From: a virus
DNA length: 41,452 bases
Virus record (IMG/VR): IMGVR_UViG_3300047483_000438
Coordinates: 1-41,452 of that record
Direction: 5' to 3' (one strand)
In this document: in pieces, positions 20,376 to 28,475 of the stretch
Layout: every line of letters starts with the position of its first letter
Position numbering within the stretch: the stretch's first letter is position 1
Notes under the pieces: model-generated
Databases searched by the model: none
Told to the model about the DNA's origin: nothing
Seen by the model: only the letters and a program-made list of their open reading frames with translations
Program-made: the position numbers and the translations under genes

Positions 20376-21466
20376 TTCATTTCTTTGGTATTAAACGACA
20401 ATATCAAACACTAAGAGACGAACTACTGGACGCAGTAGATCGTGTGTATGCCAGCGGACAAGTGCTTGATGGACACTACACCGAAGAATTCGAAAGACAA
20501 ATAGCTCTGCGATGCGGTCGCAAGTATGCGGTAGCTGTCAACAGTTGCACTCAGGGTTTGGTAATGGCACAGTCCATGATGTTTATGCAAGGCACCAAAA
20601 TTTTAATACCTACTGTAAGTTTTGTGGCTACAATTAATGCTGTACTCCTTAACGGTAATGAACCTGTGCTGTGTGATGTAGACGATCAAGCACTGATAGA
20701 TCTTGAAAGCTTGGACTATGCATTAAAAGGTGCAGGCATTGGCGGCATAATGTACGCTAATTTGTTTGGTAATACAGTAGACTACGATAGATTTAAAATG
20801 CTAAGTGGGTTTTTCAACGAAGGTGCTAAAGTAATAGAGGATGCTGCACAGAGCTTTGGTGCTAGCTATATGGGACAGCCCAGTGGCAGTTTAGGGGATG
20901 TCAGTGTGCTGAGCTTTGATCCAACAAAAAACTTCAACAACTATGGATCAGGTGGCATGGTTTTAGTAGATAACTTAGCGGATGCCAAACTATTAAGAGA
21001 TCTGCGTGATAACGGCAAAACCAATGAGCACGACAATCCTGGCACAAATAGCAAAATGAGCGAAGCCGATTGTGCTCAAATGTTAGTTAAATTAAAGTAT
21101 TTCAATAAATGGCAACAACGCAGACAACAAGTAGCAGAATACTATAACCGCGAGTTAGAAGACTTTGTGGAAGTGCCCAAAACTACTAAGGGCACTGTTC
21201 ATGCTTGGTCTAAGTATGTTATTAAGTGTACTGATAGATCTGCGCTGAGGCTGCACTTAAGTAAAACAGGTATTGAAACTAAAGTACATTACGAAAGACC
21301 TTTATATGAGTATCCTGTAGGCTATAACTATATAAACTATGCCAGTGAACTCTATAGAAATGCCAGTGCTTTTTGTTCAGAATGTTTAAGCTTACCTATC
21401 TACCCTGAACTCACAGATGCAGAAGTAGAAACTATAGTGGAAGAAGTTAAAGAGTTTTTTGATTAA
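20357..21466 (+). CDS. DegT/DnrJ/EryC1/StrS-type aminotransferase
   Basis: 369 residues from TTG 20357, chosen since the family normally begins close to the block IHFFGIKRQYQTL; TTG 20336 would add seven residues. It is a PLP enzyme that usually aminates keto-sugars. The Schiff-base Lys lies in DPTKNFNNYGSGG (about residue 191), with EDAAQSFGA before it. With the epimerase it could make an amino sugar for a glycan. It is the last plus-strand gene and overlaps the convergent neighbour by 20 bases. Confidence 0.87.
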   Translation: MAEETLIHFFGIKRQYQTLRDELLDAVDRVYASGQVLDGHYTEEFERQIALRCGRKYAVAVNSCTQGLVMAQSMMFMQGTKILIPTVSFVATINAVLLNGNEPVLCDVDDQALIDLESLDYALKGAGIGGIMYANLFGNTVDYDRFKMLSGFFNEGAKVIEDAAQSFGASYMGQPSGSLGDVSVLSFDPTKNFNNYGSGGMVLVDNLADAKLLRDLRDNGKTNEHDNPGTNSKMSEADCAQMLVKLKYFNKWQQRRQQVAEYYNRELEDFVEVPKTTKGTVHAWSKYVIKCTDRSALRLHLSKTGIETKVHYERPLYEYPVGYNYINYASELYRNASAFCSECLSLPIYPELTDAEVETIVEEVKEFFD

Positions 21467-22349
21467 GAGTTTTCCACTTGTCGGCGATGTGATTAACAAA
21501 ATCTGCAATAGTGTTTAATCTATGTTGACGCATATAGGCAATAATTTTTACCGCATTACTTCGCTCTTGCCCAGAGTCTGGCTTGCGGGCATTACTCATA
21601 TCTACATCTAGTACTCGAGTTGCTTCGTCTCGATCATAGGTATAGCTAAGATTATAGCGCATTTTATCTGCATCTTTACTTAACTTTGATGGATCGTTAA
21701 TAGACATTAGTTCAATCCAACTTTGCATGTAACTGCGCCTGCGTCTAGGGCGATGCCATGCTTTGTCTCTAGCGCCAGTAAGTACCTTAACATTACCAAG
21801 ACGGCGAATGTCTTGATTTTGCCAAGCCGCTTTGTCTGTATAAAAATAAGCAGGTATACCTTGAGTTTTTGCAGCAATTAATAATTCTCTTGTGACAGCA
21901 CGATTATGTGCATCAGTCTTATCGTCTGCCCAGTCTGGATCTATAGAAAACAAGACATGTATAGCACTAACTCCTCCAATCGGGATACTAGGTTCTGCGC
22001 TGAACACACGATCCTCGGCTTCGTGTGTTCGATGATGACTTCGTGTAGGATCACGATTCTCCCAGTAGTCTAAGGGCCTACTTACATAGTGTTGATTAAA
22101 CCAGTTGCCGTCTAACACAAAAAGTACGCCAGTTGTGCGGCCAGCATTATCATGATAGCCGCCGCGGCGGGTGCGGGTTGTACTTAAAAAGTAAGGTTTG
22201 CCCCGAGGCATGTATTGTTGTTCAATACTACCATAGGCGGAACTTAGCTCAAAGTTTCCGCCCTGAACAATTTTAAGTGCAGTTGGAATATTAGTGTAGT
22301 GAAATGCTACACGACTTAGGCTTTCTGCTAAAAGCTCATTAATAAACAT
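21447..22349 (-). CDS. Possible ADP-ribosyltransferase-like protein
   Basis: 300 residues. It has the three landmarks of Arg-Ser-Glu type ADP-ribosyltransferases in order: Arg 13 within SRVAFHYTN, STT at 56-58 (YFLSTTRTRRGGYH), and ExE at 110-112 (HEAEDRVFS). The body (VLFVLDGNWFNQ, ELLIAAKTQGIPAYFYTDKA) fits an alpha/beta fold. T4 uses such enzymes (Alt, ModA, ModB) on host RNA polymerase and translation proteins. Similar proteins occur in other aquatic phages, usually unlabelled. The C-terminal 90 residues are basic then helical and unassigned. The fold call is inference from short motifs. It is the last gene of the minus-strand operon. Confidence 0.5.
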   Translation of the reverse strand: MFINELLAESLSRVAFHYTNIPTALKIVQGGNFELSSAYGSIEQQYMPRGKPYFLSTTRTRRGGYHDNAGRTTGVLFVLDGNWFNQHYVSRPLDYWENRDPTRSHHRTHEAEDRVFSAEPSIPIGGVSAIHVLFSIDPDWADDKTDAHNRAVTRELLIAAKTQGIPAYFYTDKAAWQNQDIRRLGNVKVLTGARDKAWHRPRRRRSYMQSWIELMSINDPSKLSKDADKMRYNLSYTYDRDEATRVLDVDMSNARKPDSGQERSNAVKIIAYMRQHRLNTIADFVNHIADKWKTLNQKTL

Positions 22350-23993
22350 TCAGTATTTATTATCATAATACTGTTTAAGCCAGGTCCATTCGTAACTGAG
22401 CTTTAACTTATCAAAATCACCCTGAACTGAGTCATAGTATTCAACAGCATCTGCCGCACCCTTCAAGCACCAGTCAGCATATTCACCCTCGGCTATTGTC
22501 AGCCATTTCTTTAGCCTGTATGTGTTTTCCACAGTGGGTGTGTCATCATTGAACTTTTTAAGTTTTAATACTTCTCTAAATGCTGTGCGCCAAGTCATCC
22601 AAGGATCTTGATTAAACTCTGCTATACCGCTTAATATAGGCACAACTTCATGGGGCGCACTGAGTGTAAAATCTAATCCTGTTTCTATTGTATCTAAAAC
22701 TAATTGCCTATGATAAGCAATCATGGCCTGGTGTCCATACTCTAACCCGTTCACGGGATTCTTGGCGTGAAAAATGTAGTGTTTAGGACTTTGGAAATAA
22801 TCTGGTTGCCATTTAAAATTAAATTCTTTATCAACTTTAAGTTTTGCAAACACAGCAAAAAACCAAGGTGTAGTACTGGCTTCCGCTGCTGCTTTGTAAG
22901 CAGCGTCACGACCATTTACACCTTTTATCCAATGTATATTACCTCTATGAAAATTAGCTTGGGTTTCATAATTTAATCGTGCGTAATACTCTGCTTCGTT
23001 GGGTTCACCATTGCTGATATAAACAATGTCTAAAGGTTGTTCTGCAAAGTAAGCTATTGTGTACGGCGCATCAGCCAAGTAGGGATAATCATAGACTTGT
23101 GTTTTAATGTATGACTTAGCATCCCGGGGTACACAGCATATTGCTTTACTGATTGTAAACGACTCAATTACTCGATCTTTTTCAGACCACAAACAAGGAT
23201 AATAATAAGGATAGCAGTCTTGCTGATTAGTAAACACAGCATAGGGTGTAGTAAACTTATAATTTTTAATTTCTTCTATTAGATTATCACCGGTATAATT
23301 ATGAATAGGCCATTCATATCTGTTTACTGGCGGTTCTTCAACATAGTTAATTACATTGAACCAATCCAATAGTTCTAAATCATACATCTGTTTTTTGAAA
23401 CTCTCTACATGTATGAAAAAAGTATCACCGCGTTTTTGACTGTGGCTGGCAAAACAATGAATCATTTGTTCTTGCCATTGTGCAGGGTGCCATGTAAAGT
23501 CAAAGGTCATATAATTACATATACTGCTGGTAATCCATACATAGTCACTGGTAGCTGTATTAACTATTCTTTTTATTACATTCAAATGATCATGCACATA
23601 CCTTGTGCTATTGGCCACCGTCCAATACTGTTTTAAAAATTTTAATTGTTCTTGGGATTCACTGTTGCCAAAATCCATGTAATAGATAGGCGCTGATTGT
23701 TTTCTATATACTTTATCAACATCATCACGCCAGTGCCACTGGTAATCTGTAGTGTTGGCGGGCACTAAGCAAGTGCCGCCGTTTTGTTGCCACTGACTGG
23801 GCCAAACATGAGTATGATCTTGTTCGTAGGGCATGGGTCGCCACGACCAGTCAAAGTCAGTGTAGTCATTGCGGCCATCTATTAGCCAAAAATATTCTGT
23901 ACGAGCTTGTGCTCTTGCCGAATCTATATCAGCGGCAGGTTTTTCAAAGACAAATAGGCCGGGTTTAGGACCTGTGTAAAAAACATCAAACAT
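22350..23993 (-). CDS. Protein with three glycosyltransferase-like repeats
   Basis: 547 residues. The same signature occurs three times: FWLIDGRNDYTDFDWSWRP (35-53), VWITSSICNYMTFDFTWHP (152-170) and FFAVFAKLKVDKEFNFKWQP (378-397). Each is followed by a hydrophobic-aromatic strand. Before the third lies DIVYISNGEPNE and GVNGRDAAYKAAAEAS, which matches the glycosyltransferase-like gene at 35113 (GVKGSDAAHKAAAAAS). The metal-binding D-x-D of that gene is reduced to IDGRND in repeat 1 and absent from repeats 2 and 3, so most copies are probably non-catalytic. It overlaps dCMP deaminase by eight bases. Confidence 0.6.
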   Translation of the reverse strand: MFDVFYTGPKPGLFVFEKPAADIDSARAQARTEYFWLIDGRNDYTDFDWSWRPMPYEQDHTHVWPSQWQQNGGTCLVPANTTDYQWHWRDDVDKVYRKQSAPIYYMDFGNSESQEQLKFLKQYWTVANSTRYVHDHLNVIKRIVNTATSDYVWITSSICNYMTFDFTWHPAQWQEQMIHCFASHSQKRGDTFFIHVESFKKQMYDLELLDWFNVINYVEEPPVNRYEWPIHNYTGDNLIEEIKNYKFTTPYAVFTNQQDCYPYYYPCLWSEKDRVIESFTISKAICCVPRDAKSYIKTQVYDYPYLADAPYTIAYFAEQPLDIVYISNGEPNEAEYYARLNYETQANFHRGNIHWIKGVNGRDAAYKAAAEASTTPWFFAVFAKLKVDKEFNFKWQPDYFQSPKHYIFHAKNPVNGLEYGHQAMIAYHRQLVLDTIETGLDFTLSAPHEVVPILSGIAEFNQDPWMTWRTAFREVLKLKKFNDDTPTVENTYRLKKWLTIAEGEYADWCLKGAADAVEYYDSVQGDFDKLKLSYEWTWLKQYYDNKY

Positions 23994-24420
23994 CTAGCTT
24001 TTGAATTTCAATATTACAGTTTTGTAAAAACTTTATGCCTTGGTCATCTCTGTACTGTTGTCCAAAATAGACTTTGCTAATGCCACTTTGATAAATCAAC
24101 TTAGCACATTCTAAGCAAGGACTGTGTGTGATAAACATAGTAGCACCGTCACCGCTTTCACTGCTGCGAGCTAACTTGCTAATAGCATTGGTTTCAGCGT
24201 GAAGAACCTCAGGTTTAGTTTTTAATACAGGTTGACCTTGTGCATAACCTACTATGTTTTCACAGTCATTGTCCCATCCAGCTGGCATGCCGTTATAACC
24301 GATTGAAATAATGCGATCGTCTTTTACCACAATGGCACCCACATGCAGCCTACGAGCATGGCTAAGTTCAGCAAAAGTTTTTGCTGTCTGCATAAATGCT
24401 TTTAGAAATTTTGATTTCAT
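23986..24420 (-). CDS. Deoxycytidylate (dCMP) deaminase
   Basis: 144 residues. Deaminates dCMP to dUMP, the substrate of thymidylate synthase. Zinc motifs: HAE at 74-76 and PCLEC at 101-105. The GYNGMPAGWDN loop (about 41-51) is typical for dCMP deaminases of phage and host. It is placed in the minus-strand operon, apart from folA/thyA. No clear SD precedes its ATG. Confidence 0.92.
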   Translation of the reverse strand: MKSKFLKAFMQTAKTFAELSHARRLHVGAIVVKDDRIISIGYNGMPAGWDNDCENIVGYAQGQPVLKTKPEVLHAETNAISKLARSSESGDGATMFITHSPCLECAKLIYQSGISKVYFGQQYRDDQGIKFLQNCNIEIQKLDV

Positions 24421-24428
24421 TGTGTATT

Positions 24429-25904
24429 TTAGCTTATAACTCGAACTTTGTAAAGCTTTTCGAATCTATCAGCATCTGCTCTGGTATTGACCATAGGTTC
24501 ACCACGAATGTTTAAACTGGTGTTTAACAACATCGGGCAATCTGTCATTATCAACCATTGCTCTAATAGTTTTCTAATACCAGATCCATTGGCAGGCACA
24601 GTTTGCACACGACTGGTTCCATCGTGATGCACAATAGCTGGAAACAAATCTGGCCGTTTACAACGAGCAACTACTTGCATATATCTGCTGTTGCGCCAAT
24701 TGCGTGGCATTTCAAAATAGTCTTCTACTAGTTCTTCGAGAATAACTGGCGCAAACGGCCTAAACTGTTGTCTACGCTTAATCCTATTAACCAAATCTTT
24801 AATTTGATCTCCGCGAGGGTCTGCCAAAAGACTTCTATTTCCGAGGGCTCTAGGACCAAACTCTGCTCGTCCCGAAGCGACTCCGACAATTTTATTGTCC
24901 AATAGCTCATCAAGAATACTGCTAACAGGAAAAGGTCCTGGAATATTATGCCCAAGACTAGCAGTCCTAAAGTTAAGTCTACGCCCAGTAACCAAAGCTG
25001 CACAGCCAAGGCTGCTGCCTGCATCACCTGGATTAGGCATAATCCATATGTCATCAAAATAATTCCCCAGTTGTGCGTTGGCCACACAGTTTAAGGCAAC
25101 ACCTCCCATGTAGACCAAGTTCGAACTGTATTTAAAGTCTTGTGCTCTTTTAATAACATTAAGTATTAAATCAGTAGCAAGTTCTTGTGTGCTGGCCGCA
25201 ATGTCTACACCATGAGCATCACGCAAAAAGGTTTCTTCAACACCTAGGTGTAGATTATTTCTAAATTTTATATCATATTCATTTTGAACAAGTATAGCTT
25301 GCATTAAACCTCTATCATTGGATTGCCCAAAGGCGCTCATACCCATTAAAATGTATTCTTCGTCCAGTGGTTTTAAACCCGCTCTTTTAGTCATAGCACT
25401 GTAGAATAGTCCTATGCTGTGTGGATATCGTTGACTCCAAAGTTTTTTATATTTTGCTTGTCCATTGACATATTCTGCGGCCCAGATTGATGTTGTATCC
25501 CATTCACCTATAGCATCTATTACTACAACAGTAGCACGGTCAAATGAACTGGTTTGGAATCCTGCTGCAGCATGACTAAGATGATGATTGAAACTGTATT
25601 TTTTTAAATCTTTAAACCAACCACCAGTTTGATGTTGTATTATTTGGCCTAAACGCCAATTATTTGTGTCAAATCCTTGGCCAGAATATAATTGTCGTAA
25701 TTGTTTTTGAAAAGGTTTTTCGTGATATGCAATTACTTTGGGATAGTATTTTACTAGTTCGTCAATCAAACCTTGACAAATGTGATGGTCATGTTTATTT
25801 CTGCTGTACCGCTCGCTGTGTGCAGCAAATAATATTTCACCGTCGGTATTAATTACTGATGCTGCTGCATCGTGAAAGCCAGCACTGATGCCTAGAATAT
25901 TCAT
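24429..25904 (-). CDS. Carbamoyltransferase (NodU/CmcH/TobZ family)
   Basis: 491 residues. Transfers a carbamoyl group from carbamoyl phosphate (via carbamoyl-AMP) to a hydroxyl of a sugar or other acceptor. It starts MNILGISAGFHDAA. The metal-binding HHLSH is at 107-111 in the Kae1-like part. The C-terminal domain has GRAEFGPRALGNRS and LLNTSLNIRGEP. It is shorter than the usual about 550-600 residues. The acceptor is unknown: sugar from the glycosyltransferases, or a modified base. TAATG-coupled to the 33-residue ORF before it. Confidence 0.9.
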   Translation of the reverse strand: MNILGISAGFHDAAASVINTDGEILFAAHSERYSRNKHDHHICQGLIDELVKYYPKVIAYHEKPFQKQLRQLYSGQGFDTNNWRLGQIIQHQTGGWFKDLKKYSFNHHLSHAAAGFQTSSFDRATVVVIDAIGEWDTTSIWAAEYVNGQAKYKKLWSQRYPHSIGLFYSAMTKRAGLKPLDEEYILMGMSAFGQSNDRGLMQAILVQNEYDIKFRNNLHLGVEETFLRDAHGVDIAASTQELATDLILNVIKRAQDFKYSSNLVYMGGVALNCVANAQLGNYFDDIWIMPNPGDAGSSLGCAALVTGRRLNFRTASLGHNIPGPFPVSSILDELLDNKIVGVASGRAEFGPRALGNRSLLADPRGDQIKDLVNRIKRRQQFRPFAPVILEELVEDYFEMPRNWRNSRYMQVVARCKRPDLFPAIVHHDGTSRVQTVPANGSGIRKLLEQWLIMTDCPMLLNTSLNIRGEPMVNTRADADRFEKLYKVRVIS

Positions 25905-26005
25905 TATTTGTAGATAAAAGGGTCTCTTTGGCGAAGTTCTTTAAGTTTTCTACGATATCGAATTTCTAATCTAATTCTATTGTAAATATTTTTTATCCAA
26001 TTCAT
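25904..26005 (-). CDS. 33-residue basic protein
   Basis: ATG at 26005, TAA sharing a base with the carbamoyltransferase start (TAATG). Two pieces make up the whole protein: MNWIKNIYNRIRLEIRY and RRKLKELRQRDPFIYK. It is strongly basic and probably one helix. The ending 'LR-x-RDPFIY' is one I recall from other phages, unchecked. An AAGGGA lies about eight bases before the start, so it is likely translated. It could be a nucleic-acid or membrane-surface binder, or a substrate of the radical SAM enzymes; no evidence chooses. Confidence 0.65.
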   Translation of the reverse strand: MNWIKNIYNRIRLEIRYRRKLKELRQRDPFIYK

Positions 26006-26010
26006 TGATT

Positions 26011-26028
26011 GTATCCCTTTTTTGATAC
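26011..26028 (-). promoter_or_regulatory. Hairpin holding the SD of the 33-residue ORF
   Basis: On the minus strand GTATC pairs with GATAC, leaving AAAAAAGG in the loop. The SD-like AAGGGA is split between loop and stem. The rest of the 57-base gap to 26063 is A/T-rich without a good promoter. Confidence 0.35.
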
Positions 26029-26062
26029 TTTGAATATTTATTTCTAAGCAACACTAAATGTT

Positions 26063-27190
26063 TTAATTCTTACTAGTATAATCATATCCGGGTTTCATCA
26101 TATCTATTTGCATTTGTTTATAATTTGAATCAGACCAACAATAATCGTACACTCTTTTTGTACTACTAATTTCTATACTATAAATGTCTAAGTAATCACC
26201 TAAAATTTTCCAAATTTCCTTAGGGTCTGTAGTTCCAAAATCGTTTTGTAAAGTTACTTGCCCAATTGGCAAATATCCAAGTGCTAGATTTTTATCTGTT
26301 GGATCTTTGTTATTTTTAACGAGCCACGCATTAAAATCATCTATTGTTTGTTTGTGCCAGGGAGCTTCGTTACTATAAGTTACATCTTTTCCCCACTCTA
26401 CATCAAATTCACCGCTGTAAAATTGTAATTCAGTAATGGCCGAACATACAGTTTCAGTTAACTCAGGCGCATTTTCATCTCTAAATACTTCAAATAATGT
26501 CTTGCCAATTTGAGTCCAATGCATGTATACTCCGCCAAGTACACGATCATAACCATTTGTTAAAAACAAGTCGCGGTGGCCATCTTTAAGATCATATCTT
26601 GCACTTTGTAAAAATGTAGTAATCTGACATGGTCGTACCCAGTCTGGGGCTGTGCGTGTTTTGCGTTGACTCATTACAAGAGTTTCAATTTCATGACACA
26701 AATTATTAAGTTGTCTAATAGAGTATTTTGTATTGTAGTCTGCTAATTTATAGTATTTGCTTAAATTCCATGCTGTGCCTTGCAATGTTTCAAAGTGGGC
26801 ATGTAATTTATTCATTATCGTGTGCTTAATAGAAAGGCCAAATTTCCCGACGCCAACAGGGTATTCTTCTCCGAATCTGACAACATCCGGACTATACCAA
26901 TCTTCTATCACATACTCATCAAGCCCGTGATTTTGCCAAATATTTGTTGTGTTAAAGTTATTAATTATTTCGATTGATTTGTTTAATTCGCTACACATAT
27001 ACAACAAATTTCTTGCGGTATGTGGAAATCCCATAAAACAAAAATTTTTTTCTAATAAATTTCCGTTGACTATTAATCCTTTTAGTGCATCGGCCCAATC
27101 ACGGCCTAACTCATGATCGTGTATTTCTATATGATAATCGAATGTTTCGTTTTTCTTAACAGGGTTGCGTAATACCAGTTTAACTTTCAA
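26063..27190 (-). CDS. Conserved radical SAM-associated protein, unknown fold
   Basis: 375 residues from TTG 27190, which overlaps the radical SAM gene before it by 11 bases and has GGTGG seven bases upstream. Landmarks: EKNFCFMGFPHTARNLLYMC, WVRPCQITTFLQSARYDL, GGVYMHWTQIGKTLFEVFRD, YLPIGQVTLQNDFGTTDP. The many His, Trp and Asp residues suggest an enzyme, but I know no named family. From memory it recurs beside radical SAM genes in uncultured aquatic phages; unchecked. Its place in the operon suggests it works with them. Confidence 0.7.
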   Translation of the reverse strand: MKVKLVLRNPVKKNETFDYHIEIHDHELGRDWADALKGLIVNGNLLEKNFCFMGFPHTARNLLYMCSELNKSIEIINNFNTTNIWQNHGLDEYVIEDWYSPDVVRFGEEYPVGVGKFGLSIKHTIMNKLHAHFETLQGTAWNLSKYYKLADYNTKYSIRQLNNLCHEIETLVMSQRKTRTAPDWVRPCQITTFLQSARYDLKDGHRDLFLTNGYDRVLGGVYMHWTQIGKTLFEVFRDENAPELTETVCSAITELQFYSGEFDVEWGKDVTYSNEAPWHKQTIDDFNAWLVKNNKDPTDKNLALGYLPIGQVTLQNDFGTTDPKEIWKILGDYLDIYSIEISSTKRVYDYCWSDSNYKQMQIDMMKPGYDYTSKN

Positions 27191-28475
27191 TTTGCTGCCA
27201 CCATTTCAATATTTCAGGACGACGGCTTAGTATGTCGGTCATAGTGATTGTTTGTGTCCTTATCTGTTCTAATTTTAATATGCGGGCCTTACCTCGGGCG
27301 ATTGCGGATTTATATTCATCAGGCCATTGTTCCGCAAATGTCGGTCTAGTTTTTAGCTGGACTAAGATATCCTTTAACGGGTTATTACTAATACCGCTTA
27401 TGATTTCGTCTACCCAAGGTTCTAATAGTTCCCTGGGTAGGGCTAAAGGTGACATAACTATGTCCGGGCTAAAACTAAAAATTACTTTGGCAAGGACTTC
27501 GACTTCTTCTTGTTGAGCAAGTTCTGCAATTTTTGTAATTTCAAACATTCCAGGCAAAGTGAGCGTAAAGTCAATTCTTTGCTGACGACTGTAACGCCTG
27601 ATTTCATTTCCTGCACGGAAGTTTTCAAGCCACGAATTGTAATCAAGGCCTGTTCTAATGTATTCGCCAATTGCACCTGTGCCGTCGAGACTTGCACATA
27701 CCTGCCAATCCCTAATCCTACTAAGAATATCCCTATACAGATTAATACCTTTGTAATCAATTCTGCTGAGATTTGTGTTGTACCTAGCATAAACATTTGG
27801 TCCATCTCCTAACTCTATAATGCGAGTCATGTAACGCCAGTGTTGTTCGTACATGAGAGGTTCTCCCCCTACCCAGTACACTTCTTCAACTCTGTGTTCT
27901 TCCACTGCCTTTGAAAATTCGGCTTCTATTTGACCTTGTTGAAATTGTTCAATTTGTTTTTTGATCTCAGGCTGCATCCAATTGTTTTTTGGATCCCGCC
28001 AATTGATCATGTTGTACTGTCGTTGCTCAGTTTCCCAAGCACTGCTTAACATGTCTCCACACATGCGGCATTTGAAATTACAAAGGTTACTGAATCTGTA
28101 ATCCCAACTGACCGGCTGCATAGTTGTATAGCCTGTACTGTCAGTGGCCTGCATTGCTTCAAAATATTTATGGCCAAATAAGTGATCAAAATAACTACGG
28201 TAAACGGCAGTGTTTAAAAGTTTATCATTACAGACTTCGCATTCAGGTAGTGTTTCTCCTGCCATCATTCGTCTACGCACAGACTTCATATGATCACTGT
28301 TCCAATGTTCTTCTAGTGTAATTGGCGTGTATTGACCTGTTCCCGCAGCGGTGTCGATGTACTGTTTAAAATTTTGTGCAGGTTCTCTTGATGCACAGCA
28401 CAGTCTGCGTTCTGTTTGCGGACTTAGGTATGTATGTGTCCAAGGTGCAAGACACAGTGTTTGCGGTTTATTCAT
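27180..28475 (-). CDS. Radical SAM protein, type A (N-terminal CLAPW/CC twitch)
   Basis: 431 residues. [4Fe-4S] motif C132-x3-C136-x2-C139 (LCNFKCRMCG), then VGGEPLM for SAM binding. N-terminal cysteines 8 (CLAPW), 26-27 (CC) and 79, 82 (CEVC) form the twitch-like set expected to hold a second iron-sulfur cluster. Such enzymes modify peptides or sugars by radical chemistry; the substrate here is unknown. It is sixth of the six in transcription order, followed by the partner protein. Confidence 0.85.
   Translation of the reverse strand: MNKPQTLCLAPWTHTYLSPQTERRLCCASREPAQNFKQYIDTAAGTGQYTPITLEEHWNSDHMKSVRRRMMAGETLPECEVCNDKLLNTAVYRSYFDHLFGHKYFEAMQATDSTGYTTMQPVSWDYRFSNLCNFKCRMCGDMLSSAWETEQRQYNMINWRDPKNNWMQPEIKKQIEQFQQGQIEAEFSKAVEEHRVEEVYWVGGEPLMYEQHWRYMTRIIELGDGPNVYARYNTNLSRIDYKGINLYRDILSRIRDWQVCASLDGTGAIGEYIRTGLDYNSWLENFRAGNEIRRYSRQQRIDFTLTLPGMFEITKIAELAQQEEVEVLAKVIFSFSPDIVMSPLALPRELLEPWVDEIISGISNNPLKDILVQLKTRPTFAEQWPDEYKSAIARGKARILKLEQIRTQTITMTDILSRRPEILKWWQQIES

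Noticed and set aside
27482-27805. 107-codon minus-strand frame with a hydrophobic N-terminal stretch, and its plus-strand mirror
   Set aside because: Both lie inside the radical SAM gene at 27180 in other frames; the real gene has all motifs.
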